DNA from: Rotaria sordida
Lineage: Eukaryota > Rotifera > Eurotatoria > Philodinida > Philodinidae
Assembly: GCA_905250125.1 (NCBI GenBank)
Contig: CAJNOL010000025.1
Coordinates: 310,615-374,614, forward strand
Direction of reading: 5' to 3'
DNA: 64,000 bases
Positions 1 to 11,260 of this stretch are shown in pieces. A model generated the notes under the pieces. It had not been told where the DNA came from. It was given only the letters and a program-made list of their open reading frames with translations, and made no database searches. The translations under genes and the position numbers were made by a program. Every line of letters starts with the position of its first letter. The first letter of the stretch is position 1.

Positions 1-20
1 CAACGACGAAATATAAAATC

Positions 21-1130
21 ATGAACAATACTCATCTAACACGAGCAGTTGTTAAACACAATACACTTGAAGAAATAAGTCATTATATTTATGCTGTTAT
101 TTATCCTATCATTTTTATACTTGGTATCATTGGTAATTTACTTTCATCATTACTTTTCTCTATAACTACACTTAATCGTACATCATGTGGTGTCTATTTT
201 CTTTTACTTGCTGTATACGGTTCAATTGCATTACTTGGTGGTCTTCATCATTGTTTAACGATTGGTTATCATGTTCCAGTACCTACTGCTACCTACTGTC
301 GTGCTCGTAATTTTCTTTTATATATGTCTATGGATATGACTTCATGGATGATAGTAGCTATATCAGTTGATCGTTATCTTAAAGTAAAATTTCCAATTAA
401 AGCACGAATATATGCTACACAAAAATTAGCAATTATTATTTCATGTATAATAACATTTGTTTTTATTATAAAAAATTTTCATTTAGCAACAGTTTTTATC
501 GGAGATTTTACAGATGATGCTGCTGATAATTGTGATCCAAATCCAGATTATCCTAAATATGCAGCATTTTTTAAAAATATTTGGCCATGGATTGATCTAA
601 CAACATATGCTTTATTACCCTTGCTTATAGTTACATTGTGTAATGGATTTATAATTTATGATCAATATAAACGACGTGTAAAACTTCGTAAACGTAATCT
701 TGATCGTTCATTAATAACATTACTTTTAGTTAGTTCTATTTCTTTCATTGTTTGTAATCTTCCAATAACAATTTTAGCTGCGATTTATCCATATATTTCA
801 TTGTCATATGACACAAATGTAAAATATGATGGAGTTGCATTTGCATATGATCTTTTACGAATACCATCTTATGCATCATTTGCATTAAATTTTTATTTAT
901 ACTATTATACATCAAGTATATTTCGACAACAAGCAATTCTTTTATTTAAACGTATATGCCGAATTAAATCCAATACAAATGATATTGAATTATTAGAAAG
1001 AACAAATGCAAATGAAAATCGTTATGAACAGAGACTTTATTCTATTGAAGAACCTGATGACTATCAACAAACATCAGTACCATCATTGACAAACAGTAGT
1101 TTTATTTCGAATTTTTATCGTCAAGAATAA
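21..1130 (+). CDS. Rhodopsin-family peptide GPCR, paralog A
   Basis: Intronless 369-aa seven-helix receptor, probably for a neuropeptide of the FMRFamide/myosuppressin-like type, acting at the plasma membrane through G proteins. Seen: GN in helix 1 (residues 38-39), a DRY motif at 117-119 after helix 3, a likely disulfide between C93 and C171, a basic third intracellular loop (YKRRVKLRKR) and a Ser/Thr/Asn-rich cytoplasmic tail. The helix 7 motif is LNFYLYYY instead of classic NPxxY, and helix 6 has CNLP instead of CWxP. These departures occur in fast-evolving invertebrate receptor families. N-terminal Asn-Asn-Thr could be glycosylated. A close paralog lies at 7876-8940, with an almost identical central segment. 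The ligand cannot be told from sequence. The start ATG is the first in frame and leaves a short extracellular N-terminus. Confidence 0.85.
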   Translation: MNNTHLTRAVVKHNTLEEISHYIYAVIYPIIFILGIIGNLLSSLLFSITTLNRTSCGVYFLLLAVYGSIALLGGLHHCLTIGYHVPVPTATYCRARNFLLYMSMDMTSWMIVAISVDRYLKVKFPIKARIYATQKLAIIISCIITFVFIIKNFHLATVFIGDFTDDAADNCDPNPDYPKYAAFFKNIWPWIDLTTYALLPLLIVTLCNGFIIYDQYKRRVKLRKRNLDRSLITLLLVSSISFIVCNLPITILAAIYPYISLSYDTNVKYDGVAFAYDLLRIPSYASFALNFYLYYYTSSIFRQQAILLFKRICRIKSNTNDIELLERTNANENRYEQRLYSIEEPDDYQQTSVPSLTNSSFISNFYRQE

Positions 1131-1402
1131 TTGAATGATTATTATTCATGTATAGTTAACTTTTAGTTTTTATATATTTATAAAATATTGTAATAAATTT
1201 CAACTATAAATAGTATTTTTCTCATGTGTATGACATGACATGACAAGAATGTATTTAAGAAAATAAATACCAATTTGAATATATAAAATTGGAAATTTCT
1301 CGTTGTCCTTCAGACTACAAATTAGTTATAAATGATCATATCCTATATTTAATCTAATCTAGATACCAGTGAAAACTGTTTCTGATCAAAATTTTATATG
1401 AG

Positions 1403-2641
1403 AGTCGTTCAAGAAGTTCCAAGATGGATTTTACTTAAAAACAGCAAAAAGCGCTACTATTTTGGAATTGTTGTCTATTCGCAGTTAATACAATGCTCTA
1501 ACTGTTGACGTAATGAGTTTTAATCGTTTTAAATAGTTATATACTATAATAAGATTTTTTCTTCATCACATCTACTTAGATACATAGATGCAAAATCAAA
1601 ACCTTGAACATTATTCAGTAATAAAGTTTCTTATTTTGGAAGACGCATCACCATCCAATATTTGCTAGTATATGATGGAGTTTATAATGAACATGCTCCA
1701 TCATGCACCAGGGTATTCGAATGGGCTCATCGCTTTACAGATGGACAATTAAACATCAATGATGATCATAGGATGGGTCGATTAATTACTGCAATGGACT
1801 AAACAATTGTTAAAGCTATTGAAACTCTAGTCATCGAAGACCGTCAAATCAGAATTCAGCAAATAGCGGATACTCTAGGCATTTCATTGGATGCCGTACA
1901 TGGCATTCTTGAATGATCAGTTACAAATGATTAAAGTCTGTTCAAGATGGATGCCATATTTACTAACAACTGATCAACGAAACGAATGTGTTTAAGCATA
2001 TCAAGAATCTCTGGCTTGCAAATCTACTGAAGAAAACGACGTTGTTTTTCGAATTATAACTGATGATGAATCTGAATCAAAACAATCATCATAGGCAATA
2101 GAAACAAGCTGATTCACCACCAACAACAATAAAATTGAGAGAAGAAAAGTCTGCTAGCAAAATTTAATATTCATCTTTCTGAATCATTAAGGAATAATTC
2201 TCAAACAGTTCATACCACTGGGCTCGACAATCACTAAAGTATATTACACATATCTTTCGGTAAAAGACTTTTATTCAGAAATTAGAAAACAACAATAAGT
2301 TTTAATTTTGACTGCTGTCATTTTGCAACATGACAATGCTTCGTTATTCACTCTATTCTTCAAATCTAGCTCCTGATGATTATTTTCTGTTTTCAATTTT
2401 AAAGAATCAATTCAGAGAAAGACTTTATAATGACTGAAGTTCATTAGGTTCATTATTAGATCAGTGTCGGAATTGTCGATCTGAAGACGACTTCACAGTA
2501 GCCATACAAAAACTGCAAGAACGTTGTCAAACGTGTATTGTGGGTTAGGAACAATACTTTGAAAAAGAAAATATACATTTATAATTATAACTCACTTAGT
2601 TTTTTTTAAATCAAATCATTCTCAAAACTTTTTGAACGGCC
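1403..2641 (+). mobile_element. Degenerate mariner-type transposon
   Basis: Imperfect terminal inverted repeats of about 18 bp bound the element: GTCGTTCAAGAAGTTCC at the left, and GCCGTTCAAAAAGTTTTG read inward from the right end. Between them, broken frames on the plus strand give mariner transposase pieces in the right order: DDHRMGRLI and an HTH-like stretch with IRIQQIADTLGIS (about 1760-1910), then a catalytic-core piece LQHDNAS (about 2320-2345) and LAPDDYFLFSILKN (about 2365-2410). Many stops and frameshifts interrupt the frame, so it is a fossil copy. The size (1.24 kb) is normal for mariner. A TA follows the right end; the left flank is TA-rich but the duplication is not clean. Confidence 0.8.
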
Positions 2642-3695
2642 TATGCATTCTTAGACTCTTTCGAAAATAGTCAAGTATATTGGTTTTTTTTACCTTGTCA
2701 AACACGAACAATCATGAATGTTTCCCTGTAATCTAATAGTTCTAGATTCATTGTCTTATAGACATCGTTTAATGCCACTAAATGCATATTAATGATCGCA
2801 TATATAGTTCTAATAATCTCAATTTATTAAAACAGTTCTACCATTTTAAATATAAAAATCAATGCTACAACATTCTTGTTTTATAATTCAATTAGCTTTC
2901 ATATTTCGCATTCTATTCCCAATTAGAACTGCAGCGAAGAGTTTCTAAATAGATATTCAGATTTTTTTTTTCTTGCTGAAAATTAATAAATCTTTAATGG
3001 GAATTGAAAAAGACGTCTATACAGAATTTTTCATGTAGCTCATTTTAGTAATTTGATTAAAACTACCTTAATTCAAACTATAAAAAAGTCTTGTTATACA
3101 CTGATTTATCGAGCAAGGCTTGGTCTACCGAATGTTCAATTTGTTTATCCTTTGATATATTGCTACAAACAATCGAAATCTGTTGTAGTTTATATAGCGA
3201 AATTCAAAAAAAAACCATTTTTTTTGAAAAAGTGTCATCTCATGTGAAGAGCAATAATTCGACAAATGTTTATAGATTTCGATTCTTTTGACTTCTAACT
3301 TATTGTAACTCATGATTTTACAGAAGATTAAATTTTCTACGAAAACAGAGGGTCAAAGCTACCTTATAATAATCATCGAGAAAAGTAATGTATGACAGAT
3401 AAAAAAATCTATTTAATTTCGTGCAAAAAACATTGTTAGTTTTTCAGATATTTACTAACAAAGAACCAGTCATAGGTCAAAAAAAAAATCTAAACATATA
3501 TTTAGAAAGAGCATCACATTCTGGTTCTAAATGGCTACTCTTGATTTCTTTCAATGATCGATAGGTGTCTAAAAAAATAAGCAAAAATATTTCACAAAAC
3601 CATTTTATTTAGCTTTTTATACAAACGTCGTTAATGTTTGCCCCCACATTAACCATGTATTCACAATCAACTAACTTCAAGACAGATAAAAAAGC
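2642..3695. other. Gene-free AT-rich stretch
   Basis: No supportable gene. Short open frames on both strands have no coding character. Several A/T homopolymer runs are present. Confidence 0.6.
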
Positions 3696-3905
3696 TGTTT
3701 GTGTAATCTCTGCGAGATTCAAATATAAAACTCGATGTAGCTTCTGTCGCTAATTACAGAGGATTATTTTATTCTATCTATTTTGAAACATATTTCTTCT
3801 CCATCCTTTTACTGAATCCTCTAGAAATGTAATAAGCAAGTAGTTTAACGAGACGTTATTGATATATGATCTGTGATTATATATCAATAACATCTGTCAC
3901 GATCT
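3696..3905. repeat. Dispersed MITE-like repeat, copy 1
   Basis: This segment aligns by eye with 19072-19270. Shared landmarks in order are GAGATT, ACTCGATGTAG / ACACGATGTAA, TTAATTACAGAG, CCATCCTTTTACT, AGTAGTTTAAC and GACGTTATTGATATA. A third partial relative is at 14246-14552. The right part beyond 3905 diverges. Just downstream, CTGTGACGC (3904-3912) and GCGTCACAG (3934-3942) form a small hairpin. Confidence 0.6.
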
Positions 3906-3942
3906 GTGACGCGAGCAGAGTGCTGTTCAGGCAGCGTCACAG

Positions 3943-4228
3943 TCTGTGACGTTCATATAGTTACGTCTCTTACGATCTTTGATAGTCTTGGACTAGCATT
4001 CGCCATGGTCTGTCGAAGGAAGGTTTCACATTTTCACTTTCATACGTCAACACTGCTATTCGATTGCGTTTCACAAAATTCTGAATATATATTTAGAAAA
4101 GCATGCAATTCTCTCGATTGTCTTAGAAGTAGACGAAAAATTGAACAGATATGCTGTGCAAAGACTTTTTACGTAAACATTTAATCTTTAATTTTATGTT
4201 TTTTTATAAATATAAATATAAATATAAT
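3943..4228. other. Intergenic stretch without recognised gene
   Basis: A 92-codon open frame runs through 3906-4184 but has a cysteine- and serine-rich composition unlike the neighbouring genes and starts inside the repeat, so it is not called. Confidence 0.5.
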
Positions 4229-5905
4229 TTAGTTTTCGACTATATATCGAATAAGTCCATCATAAGTTTTATGCATTTTTTTATTATGAAATTTAGCATA
4301 AACAATCACTTCTTGTTCTGGTACATTAATTCGTTGTCTAAACATATCATTTTTTAATGGAACTTCATCTGACCAAACACCATCAAGTGAAATTCGTGCA
4401 CAAGATGCATGTGGAATACGACAACGTATAGTTACTTTCGTACCACGTTTAAGAATCCCATTAAGTGGTGATAAAATTTGACATTTATATTCAGTAAATT
4501 TTCCAAAAGTCATTGGTAATATTTTACCTTTAATTAAATCATTTGAATGTACATTTACTCCTAATTCAATAACATTTTTCAATAAATTTATTGTTGATAT
4601 TTGTTTAGCAAAAATAATTAATGTATGAAAACCACTTTTATGTGGTGCAAATAAACATTGCCATACTTGACGACTAATATCATATTGAGTAAGACTAGTA
4701 CTTCGAATATCATCTTTAATTGAACATGTTAATTGAATATCATCTGGTGCTTGTATTAATACTTCAGCAAATGATTGATTTGTATTATAAGAAACTATAC
4801 TTGAAAAACGTGGAGAAATAATATTAAGATTATATGTAAAATAATATGAATGTATATGTGGAAGATGAATATAATCATCCATAGTAATTGGTTTTGAAAG
4901 TAATTGCCATTGAGATTCTTCTGGTAAATGATTATAAATCATATGTTCAGGATGAGTTAAAAAATAATGAGTTTTAAGTTCTTTTTTATATTTATGATAA
5001 TTATCAATATAACCAGTACCCCATGCTGAATCAATTAAATACCAATGATTATTATTTAATTGTACAGCATTCCATGTATGATTTATTTGAGAAAATGTTG
5101 GTTTATCGATTTTAAAAAAGAAATCTTTTGCATAACCACGAATTTTTTCACATGAAATATTAAGATTATCACATAAGATTTTAAAAATTGAAGCATAACC
5201 TTCACATGTACTTTTACCAGCACGAAAAATATCTTCTGCTGTTTGATATCGATGATGACTATTAAAATCTGTATCAATATCGTATTGAATATTTTGTGAA
5301 ATCCAATAATAAATAACCCAAATACGATCAGTAATATTTTTTTCTACTGTTAAATCTTTGATTAATGTAATTAAATGATTAATAGATGAAACTTTCCATG
5401 AGTCAACTTTCTCACGATAAAATGGATTATCAATTATCATTTGACGTTTGTGACAAAATCTCATATCAAAAGCATTTGGATCCGAAGGGCTTATTTCAAC
5501 AGAATGATAATTTCTTGTTAATTTTGTTGCGATAGTATCTTCATGAATTTTATTATCGTCTTCATTTTTGTGAATTAAATCAACAGATGATCTTTGATTT
5601 TTAGGTTTCCTTTTTGAATTTCTACTTCTCGAACGAGAATGACGACGAGAATGATGATAAACAGGAACAGGACTTAAAGGACGATATGGATTAATATATG
5701 CCGAAGCAAAATTAATAAATGGTGGTTTATCTTCAACAGATATCTTTTGATGATGACGTCGATTCTGTTCTAAACGAGATGGACTTGGTGTAGTTGTAGG
5801 TGATTTTAATGTATAAACTGGTACTGATCTTGGTCGAGTTCGACTTAATGGTACTGGTGCATGTATATCTTCGAGTTGAGTTGTTAAAGTTGAACTGATG
5901 ACCAT
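4229..5905 (-). CDS. KY/hillarin-type transglutaminase-like protein
   Basis: Single-exon 558-aa protein. Residues 1-150 are low complexity and basic, with Ser/Arg-rich and Pro-rich tracts near 80-105. A transglutaminase-like (papain-fold) core lies at about 170-300 and keeps a complete Cys-His-Asp triad: C234 in STCEGYAS, H276 in NHTWNAV and D292 in DSAWG. It is followed by a KY-type region (THPEHMIYNHLPEESQWQLL, residues 317-336) and a C-terminal beta-rich segment to the end. Animal relatives (kyphoscoliosis peptidase, hillarin) are cytoskeleton-associated, and their enzymatic activity is little established; a cytoskeletal or scaffold role here is inferred. The gene stands alone between two GPCR paralogs on the other strand. 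The start is the first in-frame ATG; an upstream UTR exon cannot be excluded. Confidence 0.85.
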   Translation of the reverse strand: MVISSTLTTQLEDIHAPVPLSRTRPRSVPVYTLKSPTTTPSPSRLEQNRRHHQKISVEDKPPFINFASAYINPYRPLSPVPVYHHSRRHSRSRSRNSKRKPKNQRSSVDLIHKNEDDNKIHEDTIATKLTRNYHSVEISPSDPNAFDMRFCHKRQMIIDNPFYREKVDSWKVSSINHLITLIKDLTVEKNITDRIWVIYYWISQNIQYDIDTDFNSHHRYQTAEDIFRAGKSTCEGYASIFKILCDNLNISCEKIRGYAKDFFFKIDKPTFSQINHTWNAVQLNNNHWYLIDSAWGTGYIDNYHKYKKELKTHYFLTHPEHMIYNHLPEESQWQLLSKPITMDDYIHLPHIHSYYFTYNLNIISPRFSSIVSYNTNQSFAEVLIQAPDDIQLTCSIKDDIRSTSLTQYDISRQVWQCLFAPHKSGFHTLIIFAKQISTINLLKNVIELGVNVHSNDLIKGKILPMTFGKFTEYKCQILSPLNGILKRGTKVTIRCRIPHASCARISLDGVWSDEVPLKNDMFRQRINVPEQEVIVYAKFHNKKMHKTYDGLIRYIVEN

Positions 5906-7875
5906 GTTTGTCTTTTTTTTTTTCGTTGTGTATGTATGTTAAAATTGCATAGAAACAATTGTCATTGTATATATTTATGTTCAATAAAAAAAATAGTAAC
6001 GAATGGTTATGTCAACAATGTAACAAATAGTATTTCATGCATTGTTAAAAATATCAAAGAGTATGAAACAAAAAAAAAATTTAAGTCAAATTGACAAAAC
6101 AAAAAAAAATACTGTCCATTACTTTTTTCGTTTTTACCTTAGGCTATATAATTATAAATGAAGTAAGTTGTCATTGTGCAAATGTTGATGGATTTTTTGT
6201 GTTTTCATCAGAATACTATTGAATAAAATCATTTTTAGACGTTATATATCAAACTATATATATAAAAAGAATAATCCAACGTAGTAGATAAATATCGACA
6301 TGGTAAATTATGTGTATAATTGAGTATTAAGAAAAAAAGATTCATATAAACATACTTAAGTAAAGAAAGGACATTCTTATTAGAGATTTAACGAAGATGA
6401 ACCTCAAAAATATCTTAAAACATTATAAGAATAATTAAAAAAGCTTATTAGTGCAGCCTCCTTGGAATTGACATGTGTTCTTTAGCCTTGTTATCTTACG
6501 GGATGGTCGAAAAGTTTCGAGCCCGCTCAGTAAATCAGTGATATCTATGACCAACATCTATACGGTTAATTGATCAAAATATGTAATTTTGTTTATCATA
6601 TTAATCATTTTAATAGAATAATATTTATTCTATTTTCTGATTATGGTTGTAGTTTTATAACAGTGTATTGTTAAAGAATTTTATATTGACAGTCTTATTT
6701 TATGAATTTTACTGTTTTCAATTTATTCTGTAATATGTCAGTTGTCTGGATTTATCTTTCCGAGAGTTTTATTCAAACAAAGCTCAACATTCATTTCGAA
6801 GTCAAATAAATGATACATAATCAATAGGAAACTTGTGAGATATCATCCGACGAGATTTAAGTAAACATGAGGATGTCAAAAAAAACATTATTGATATATG
6901 AAAACATTTTAATGTTGAAAATCTGAGAAAATGATTAACAGGATTCCAAATAGGTTCAAAGCAATCATCCAAAAATAAGATCAACGCGTCATAAAATTTG
7001 ATTATTGAAATTTATACAAAACGCCAATCTAATTAACTTATAAATCATTTAGATATTTTATTGGAAAAAAAAAGAATTTTTTAAAATTTTTCTCAAAAAG
7101 TTTAAGATGAAAATATTCACTCAAGATTAGTAAAATGGCCCTCATCTTATACGACATTTATGCATTTCGGAGTATCTTTTTTCTTAGATGATAACTCTAA
7201 TCTTTCTCTACAAAATTACATATTTCAATCAATTAATCATAATTCAGTTTATTTGATTCTCCATTTCGAATAGAAAGTTTATTCTGTTTTTTGTTTGTCT
7301 AGTTGCTATTCGCTCGTTATATTTCTTTTTCTTGTTCTGAGTCTGTAACGGGAATGGGAGATGGAGTGCAAAACTTCGACTTAAAATTTACCCTCAATAT
7401 TTTCTTCGAAAACATACATGAGTCTCGTAAAATGAGTAAGAAGCTACAGACGATTATCTTTATAACAATCAAATTGGAAAAGGAGACTGTATTAAATCAT
7501 CCTAATAATGGGTAATGTCTTGACAAACTCTGAGTAAAAAATCATGTTCCATTAAGACTTAAGGTCACGTATATCAAACATTTTCAATAATTTTCCAACT
7601 AATATTTGAGAAATATAGTGAAAAATTATTCTATTAAGTACAGATGTGTATTATCAAGTACTAATTGATTTACACTTCGTATATATCAATACCACGTCAT
7701 AAATGAAAATGTCATCACAAACCAATATTTTTGTTACAATAAATATTTATTTTTAAAATCTTTTTTAAAGTATGATCATGATTATGCCTTATAACATTTG
7801 TTTTAATTCACATGCTTTTCATGGTTTTTTTTTTGAAAATATTTTCATCACTGAATATCTAACCCAAAAAATAGA
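5906..7875. other. Gene-free interval between KY-like gene and second GPCR
   Basis: No gene supported. At about 6495-6525 the string GGTCGAAAAGTTTCGAGCC resembles a transposon terminus, but no partner end was found nearby. The rest is AT-rich with short open frames only. Confidence 0.5.
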
Positions 7876-8940
7876 ATGAATAAGACATATATTGACAATA
7901 TAAAATCGAACTCTACATTAACATTCTCCACTCAACATGAATTCGAAGAAATAATTCGTTATACCTATATGATCGTTTATCCTATTATTTTTATCATTGG
8001 TTTCATTGGTAATTTACTTTCATCATTAATTTTCTCTACAACTGAATTAAGTCAAACCTCATGTGGTGTTTATTTTCTTTTACTTGCTATATATGATTCA
8101 ATTGCATTACTTGGTGGTCTTCACCATTGTTTAACACTTGGCTATCATGTTTCAGTACCTAATGCTATTTATTGTCGTGCTCGCAATTTTCTTTTATATA
8201 TATCTATGGATATGACTTCATGGATGATAGTAGCTATATCAGTTGATCGTTATTTTAAAGTAAAATTTCCAATTAAAGCACAAATCCATGCTACACAAAA
8301 ATTAGCAATTATTATTTCATGTATAATAACATTTGTTTTTATTATAAAAAATTTTCATTTAGCAACAGTTTTTATCGGAGATTTTATAGATGATGCTGCT
8401 GATAATTGTGATCCAAATCCAGATTATCCTAAATATGTAGCATTTTTTAAAAATATTTGGCCATGGATTGATCTAACAACATATGCTTTATTACCTATTG
8501 TTATAGTTACATTGTGTAATGCATTTATAATTCATGATCGATATAAACGACATGTAAAACTTCGTAAACGTAATCTTGATCACTCATTAATTAGATTTCT
8601 TTTAATTAGTTCAATATCATTGATGATTTGTAATTTTCCTATGTCAATAACAATTGTTATTTTTCCATATGTTTCAACAAGTGATACTAAAAATAACTAT
8701 TATGATGAAGTTAGATTTATATTTGATCTTTTACGACTACCATCTTATGCATCATTTGCATTCAATTTTTATTTATATTATTATTCATCAAGTTTATTTC
8801 GACAACAATTAATGCTTTTATTTAAACGTTTATGTAGAATTCAAATAAAATTTAATCACATTAGTATACGTAGGATGGAAACAGATCGAATACGATGTCC
8901 AAAACAACTGAATTTAAGAGAAGAACTAGAAGGAAAATAA
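7876..8940 (+). CDS. Rhodopsin-family peptide GPCR, paralog B
   Basis: Intronless 354-aa receptor, clearly a duplicate of the gene at 21-1130. Seen: DRY at residues 124-126, C100 pairing with the extracellular-loop-2 Cys in NCDPNPD, seven hydrophobic helices, the same LNFYLYYY-type helix 7 (here NFYLYYYSSS), and the same basic third loop. The extracellular N-terminus is longer and has NKT and NST glycosylation sites. The N-terminus, helix 6 and cytoplasmic tail differ clearly from paralog A, whereas helices 3-5 are nearly identical in DNA, which points to gene conversion or strong recent sharing. The peptide ligand is unknown. Confidence 0.85.
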   Translation: MNKTYIDNIKSNSTLTFSTQHEFEEIIRYTYMIVYPIIFIIGFIGNLLSSLIFSTTELSQTSCGVYFLLLAIYDSIALLGGLHHCLTLGYHVSVPNAIYCRARNFLLYISMDMTSWMIVAISVDRYFKVKFPIKAQIHATQKLAIIISCIITFVFIIKNFHLATVFIGDFIDDAADNCDPNPDYPKYVAFFKNIWPWIDLTTYALLPIVIVTLCNAFIIHDRYKRHVKLRKRNLDHSLIRFLLISSISLMICNFPMSITIVIFPYVSTSDTKNNYYDEVRFIFDLLRLPSYASFAFNFYLYYYSSSLFRQQLMLLFKRLCRIQIKFNHISIRRMETDRIRCPKQLNLREELEGK

Positions 8941-9173
8941 ACTTGACATTGTGACATATGTTCTCATTCGAACGAGTACGACCTCTATCGAATCTTTATT
9001 GTTATTTGTCAATAAAAAAACTGAAAATAAACGAGAAATGAGACACATTTTTTTATCAACAGATCTGTTTTCTTTTTCTATTTTTCATATTAAAGGTGTT
9101 TGCATATTCATTTCCATTTTCATTTTGTTTCGCTTGAGTAAATATTAGTTCTTTTTTTTTTTAACTTTAAGAA

Positions 9174-11260
9174 ATGAATTTTCTTCTAATAACCATTTTC
9201 ATTTCATTATTGATCTGTAAGTATATTTTATTAATCATGTTATTTTTAATTATAACTTTATCGAATTTAGATTCTATTGAAGCTGGCCAATATGAAGTAC
9301 ATAATCGGCCAAATTATTTATCATTAAATTCAAACAAAAATGATGAAAATTCAAATCAATTAACAGTATCAAATTTTGCTAATAATTTTGCAACGATTTT
9401 AGGTTTATCATCGGATCAGGTAGATAAACATTTTTATCATAGAATATTTTAATTTTTTTATTTGACTAAATAAAATAGACAGAAAAACAAGAAGAACCTA
9501 TGTTTTATTCAACACGTCCACTTGAAATTCCATCATCAACATGGCTAATTCATATTGAAGGACTTGATCGATTATCTGATACTGGTACTCCATTGGAAGA
9601 TGTAAGTAAAATACGAATTATCTTTATAATTGATAAAATATATTTTGAAATGTTTTAGAACTGTGAATTTGATATTAATTCACTTCAATCAAAGTTAAAT
9701 CAAATTGGTAATTATGATATTTTAAGTACTGGATCAATTGTAATCGTATGTATTTATTATGCGTATCATGGATGATCGAAGAGTTTTTAGACAAGATGCT
9801 TATCCACTTTTGAAATCGTTAGAAAATATCTCCGACATGTCGAAAGCTATGCATTAAGATACTCTTTTCGAATATGAACTTAGAAATTTTATCCAAGTTC
9901 TTGTCCGATAGTAGTAAAATAATCTTTGAAAAGTCAAAAAAAATTAGTTTGGACGAAATTTATATGTCGACTTTTTCAGTGAACTTGTTTGTTAATTTTA
10001 GCGTGCTTAAAAACGTTTCAGATGAGCCAAAACTATAGATCACGACCAAAATCATGTGTCTATTTTTATTCAAGAGTAGTGAACGAGTTTCTGGAAGACC
10101 TGAAAAATTATTGTTAATGATTAGCCAACAAGTTTTTATTTACCTTATAAGTCACTTTTTCAACATGCTAAAAATTGTCCAAGTCGATCGTTTTGTAGAG
10201 CGGACACTTGTCTACAAAATGTTATATTGAACTAAGCTGTAGCTTTTACTTAAGTGAGGCTACAAGCATTTGCTCCCTTCAACGTAAAACAGTTATCGAT
10301 TTTTCAAACATGAATATTTAGAAAAAAAACAAAAATTGAAATGCCTTGTCGAAAGATAAAAAAAAGTTGCAAATAGTACAATTTGTAGAGTAGCTTCCGA
10401 TCTGTTAGCTGATATGTAAATAAAGATCTCAACTTTTAGTTTCGAATCATAATAGTGGAAATACAAAACATTTTCCGTTCAAACTAAGTTTTTGGACTTT
10501 TCAAAGGTTACTTCATTACTCTCGAATAAAAACTGAGACAAAATTTCTATATTCATATTCGAAAATACATCCTAGCGAGTTAAAAGTAAACAAATATCTT
10601 GTCTAAAAACTTTTTGATTATCCATTATAACGTCTATAATTAATATTTTTTAGAGTTCGAAATCAGATTTGGATAATCTTGAACAAATACTTAAAGATCA
10701 AATATCACGATTGAATGAAAAAGTATATTAAATTTTTAAATTTTATTAAAACAAATTTCTTTTTTTTTTTTTGTTATAGGCATCAGTTAACTATATTGTC
10801 ATTGTTTGTGATGATTGTCAAAATGATAATGCAGTTCAACAATTACAAAATCAATTAAAGACAGCCATTGATAAAGTAAGTCTATTCAACAAAAGAATCT
10901 ATTTGAATTAAAAAAATAAATAGATTATTGCAAATGATCCTCAAACATTAGCTATGACATTAGCAACAAAACAAAGTGCACGTATACGTCGAGCACGACA
11001 AACTGAAGAAGTGGTAAGTTCTGAATTTTCTATTTTCTATTTTACATATAAACATTTTTATGTAATATAATTAGAGTGCAAATGTAACAATTGCACCAAT
11101 GTATTCAGATGACTATCCAGTAATGTTTAATTTATTTTTTTGGACATCATTGGTTTTAGCATTAATTGTCATAAGTATAGTTTATGTATTCTTAACATTA
11201 GATCCAGGAGCGGATACAATTATTTATCGTATGACAGCACCAAGATTAAAAGTTGATTAA
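9174..11260 (+). CDS. ATP6AP2: ATP6AP2, V-ATPase accessory subunit 2 (prorenin receptor)
   Basis: Eight exons by GT..AG and phase: 9174-9216, 9271-9419, 9479-9601, 9659-9745, 10654-10722, 10780-10875, 10924-11013, 11075-11260, giving 280 aa (mammalian forms are about 350). Seen: an N-terminal signal peptide (MNFLLITIFISLLIY), a luminal ectodomain, a multibasic furin-like site RIRRAR in exon 7, then a transmembrane helix (SLVLALIVISIVYVF) and the very conserved family tail DPGADTIIYRMT ending in KVD. In animals the protein assists assembly of the vacuolar proton pump and is cleaved by furin. Intron 1 (54 bp) is a multiple of three without a stop, so its retention keeps the frame. Intron 4 is about 0.9 kb because a foldback element sits in it. 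Confidence 0.92.
9768..10625. mobile_element. Foldback (long inverted repeat) element in ATP6AP2 intron 4
   Basis: The ends match as inverted repeats: left ATGGATGATCGAAGAG then TTTTTAGACAAGAT; right, read inward, ATGGATAATCAAAAAG then TTTTTAGACAAGAT. The similarity continues inside: TTTTCGAATATGAA, TAGAAATTTT, CTTTGAAAAGTC and TTAGTTTG recur in inverted order, so the arms extend for roughly 200 bp or more with mismatches. No transposase frame. It is a non-autonomous class II element and its removal would leave an intron of ordinary size. Confidence 0.8.

Noticed and set aside
3906..4184. 92-codon open frame on the plus strand
   Set aside because: It begins in a repeat copy, has an unusual Cys/Ser-rich composition and no splice or family support.
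6490..6530. Possible mariner-like terminus
   Set aside because: Only one end was found, with no transposase or inverted partner nearby.
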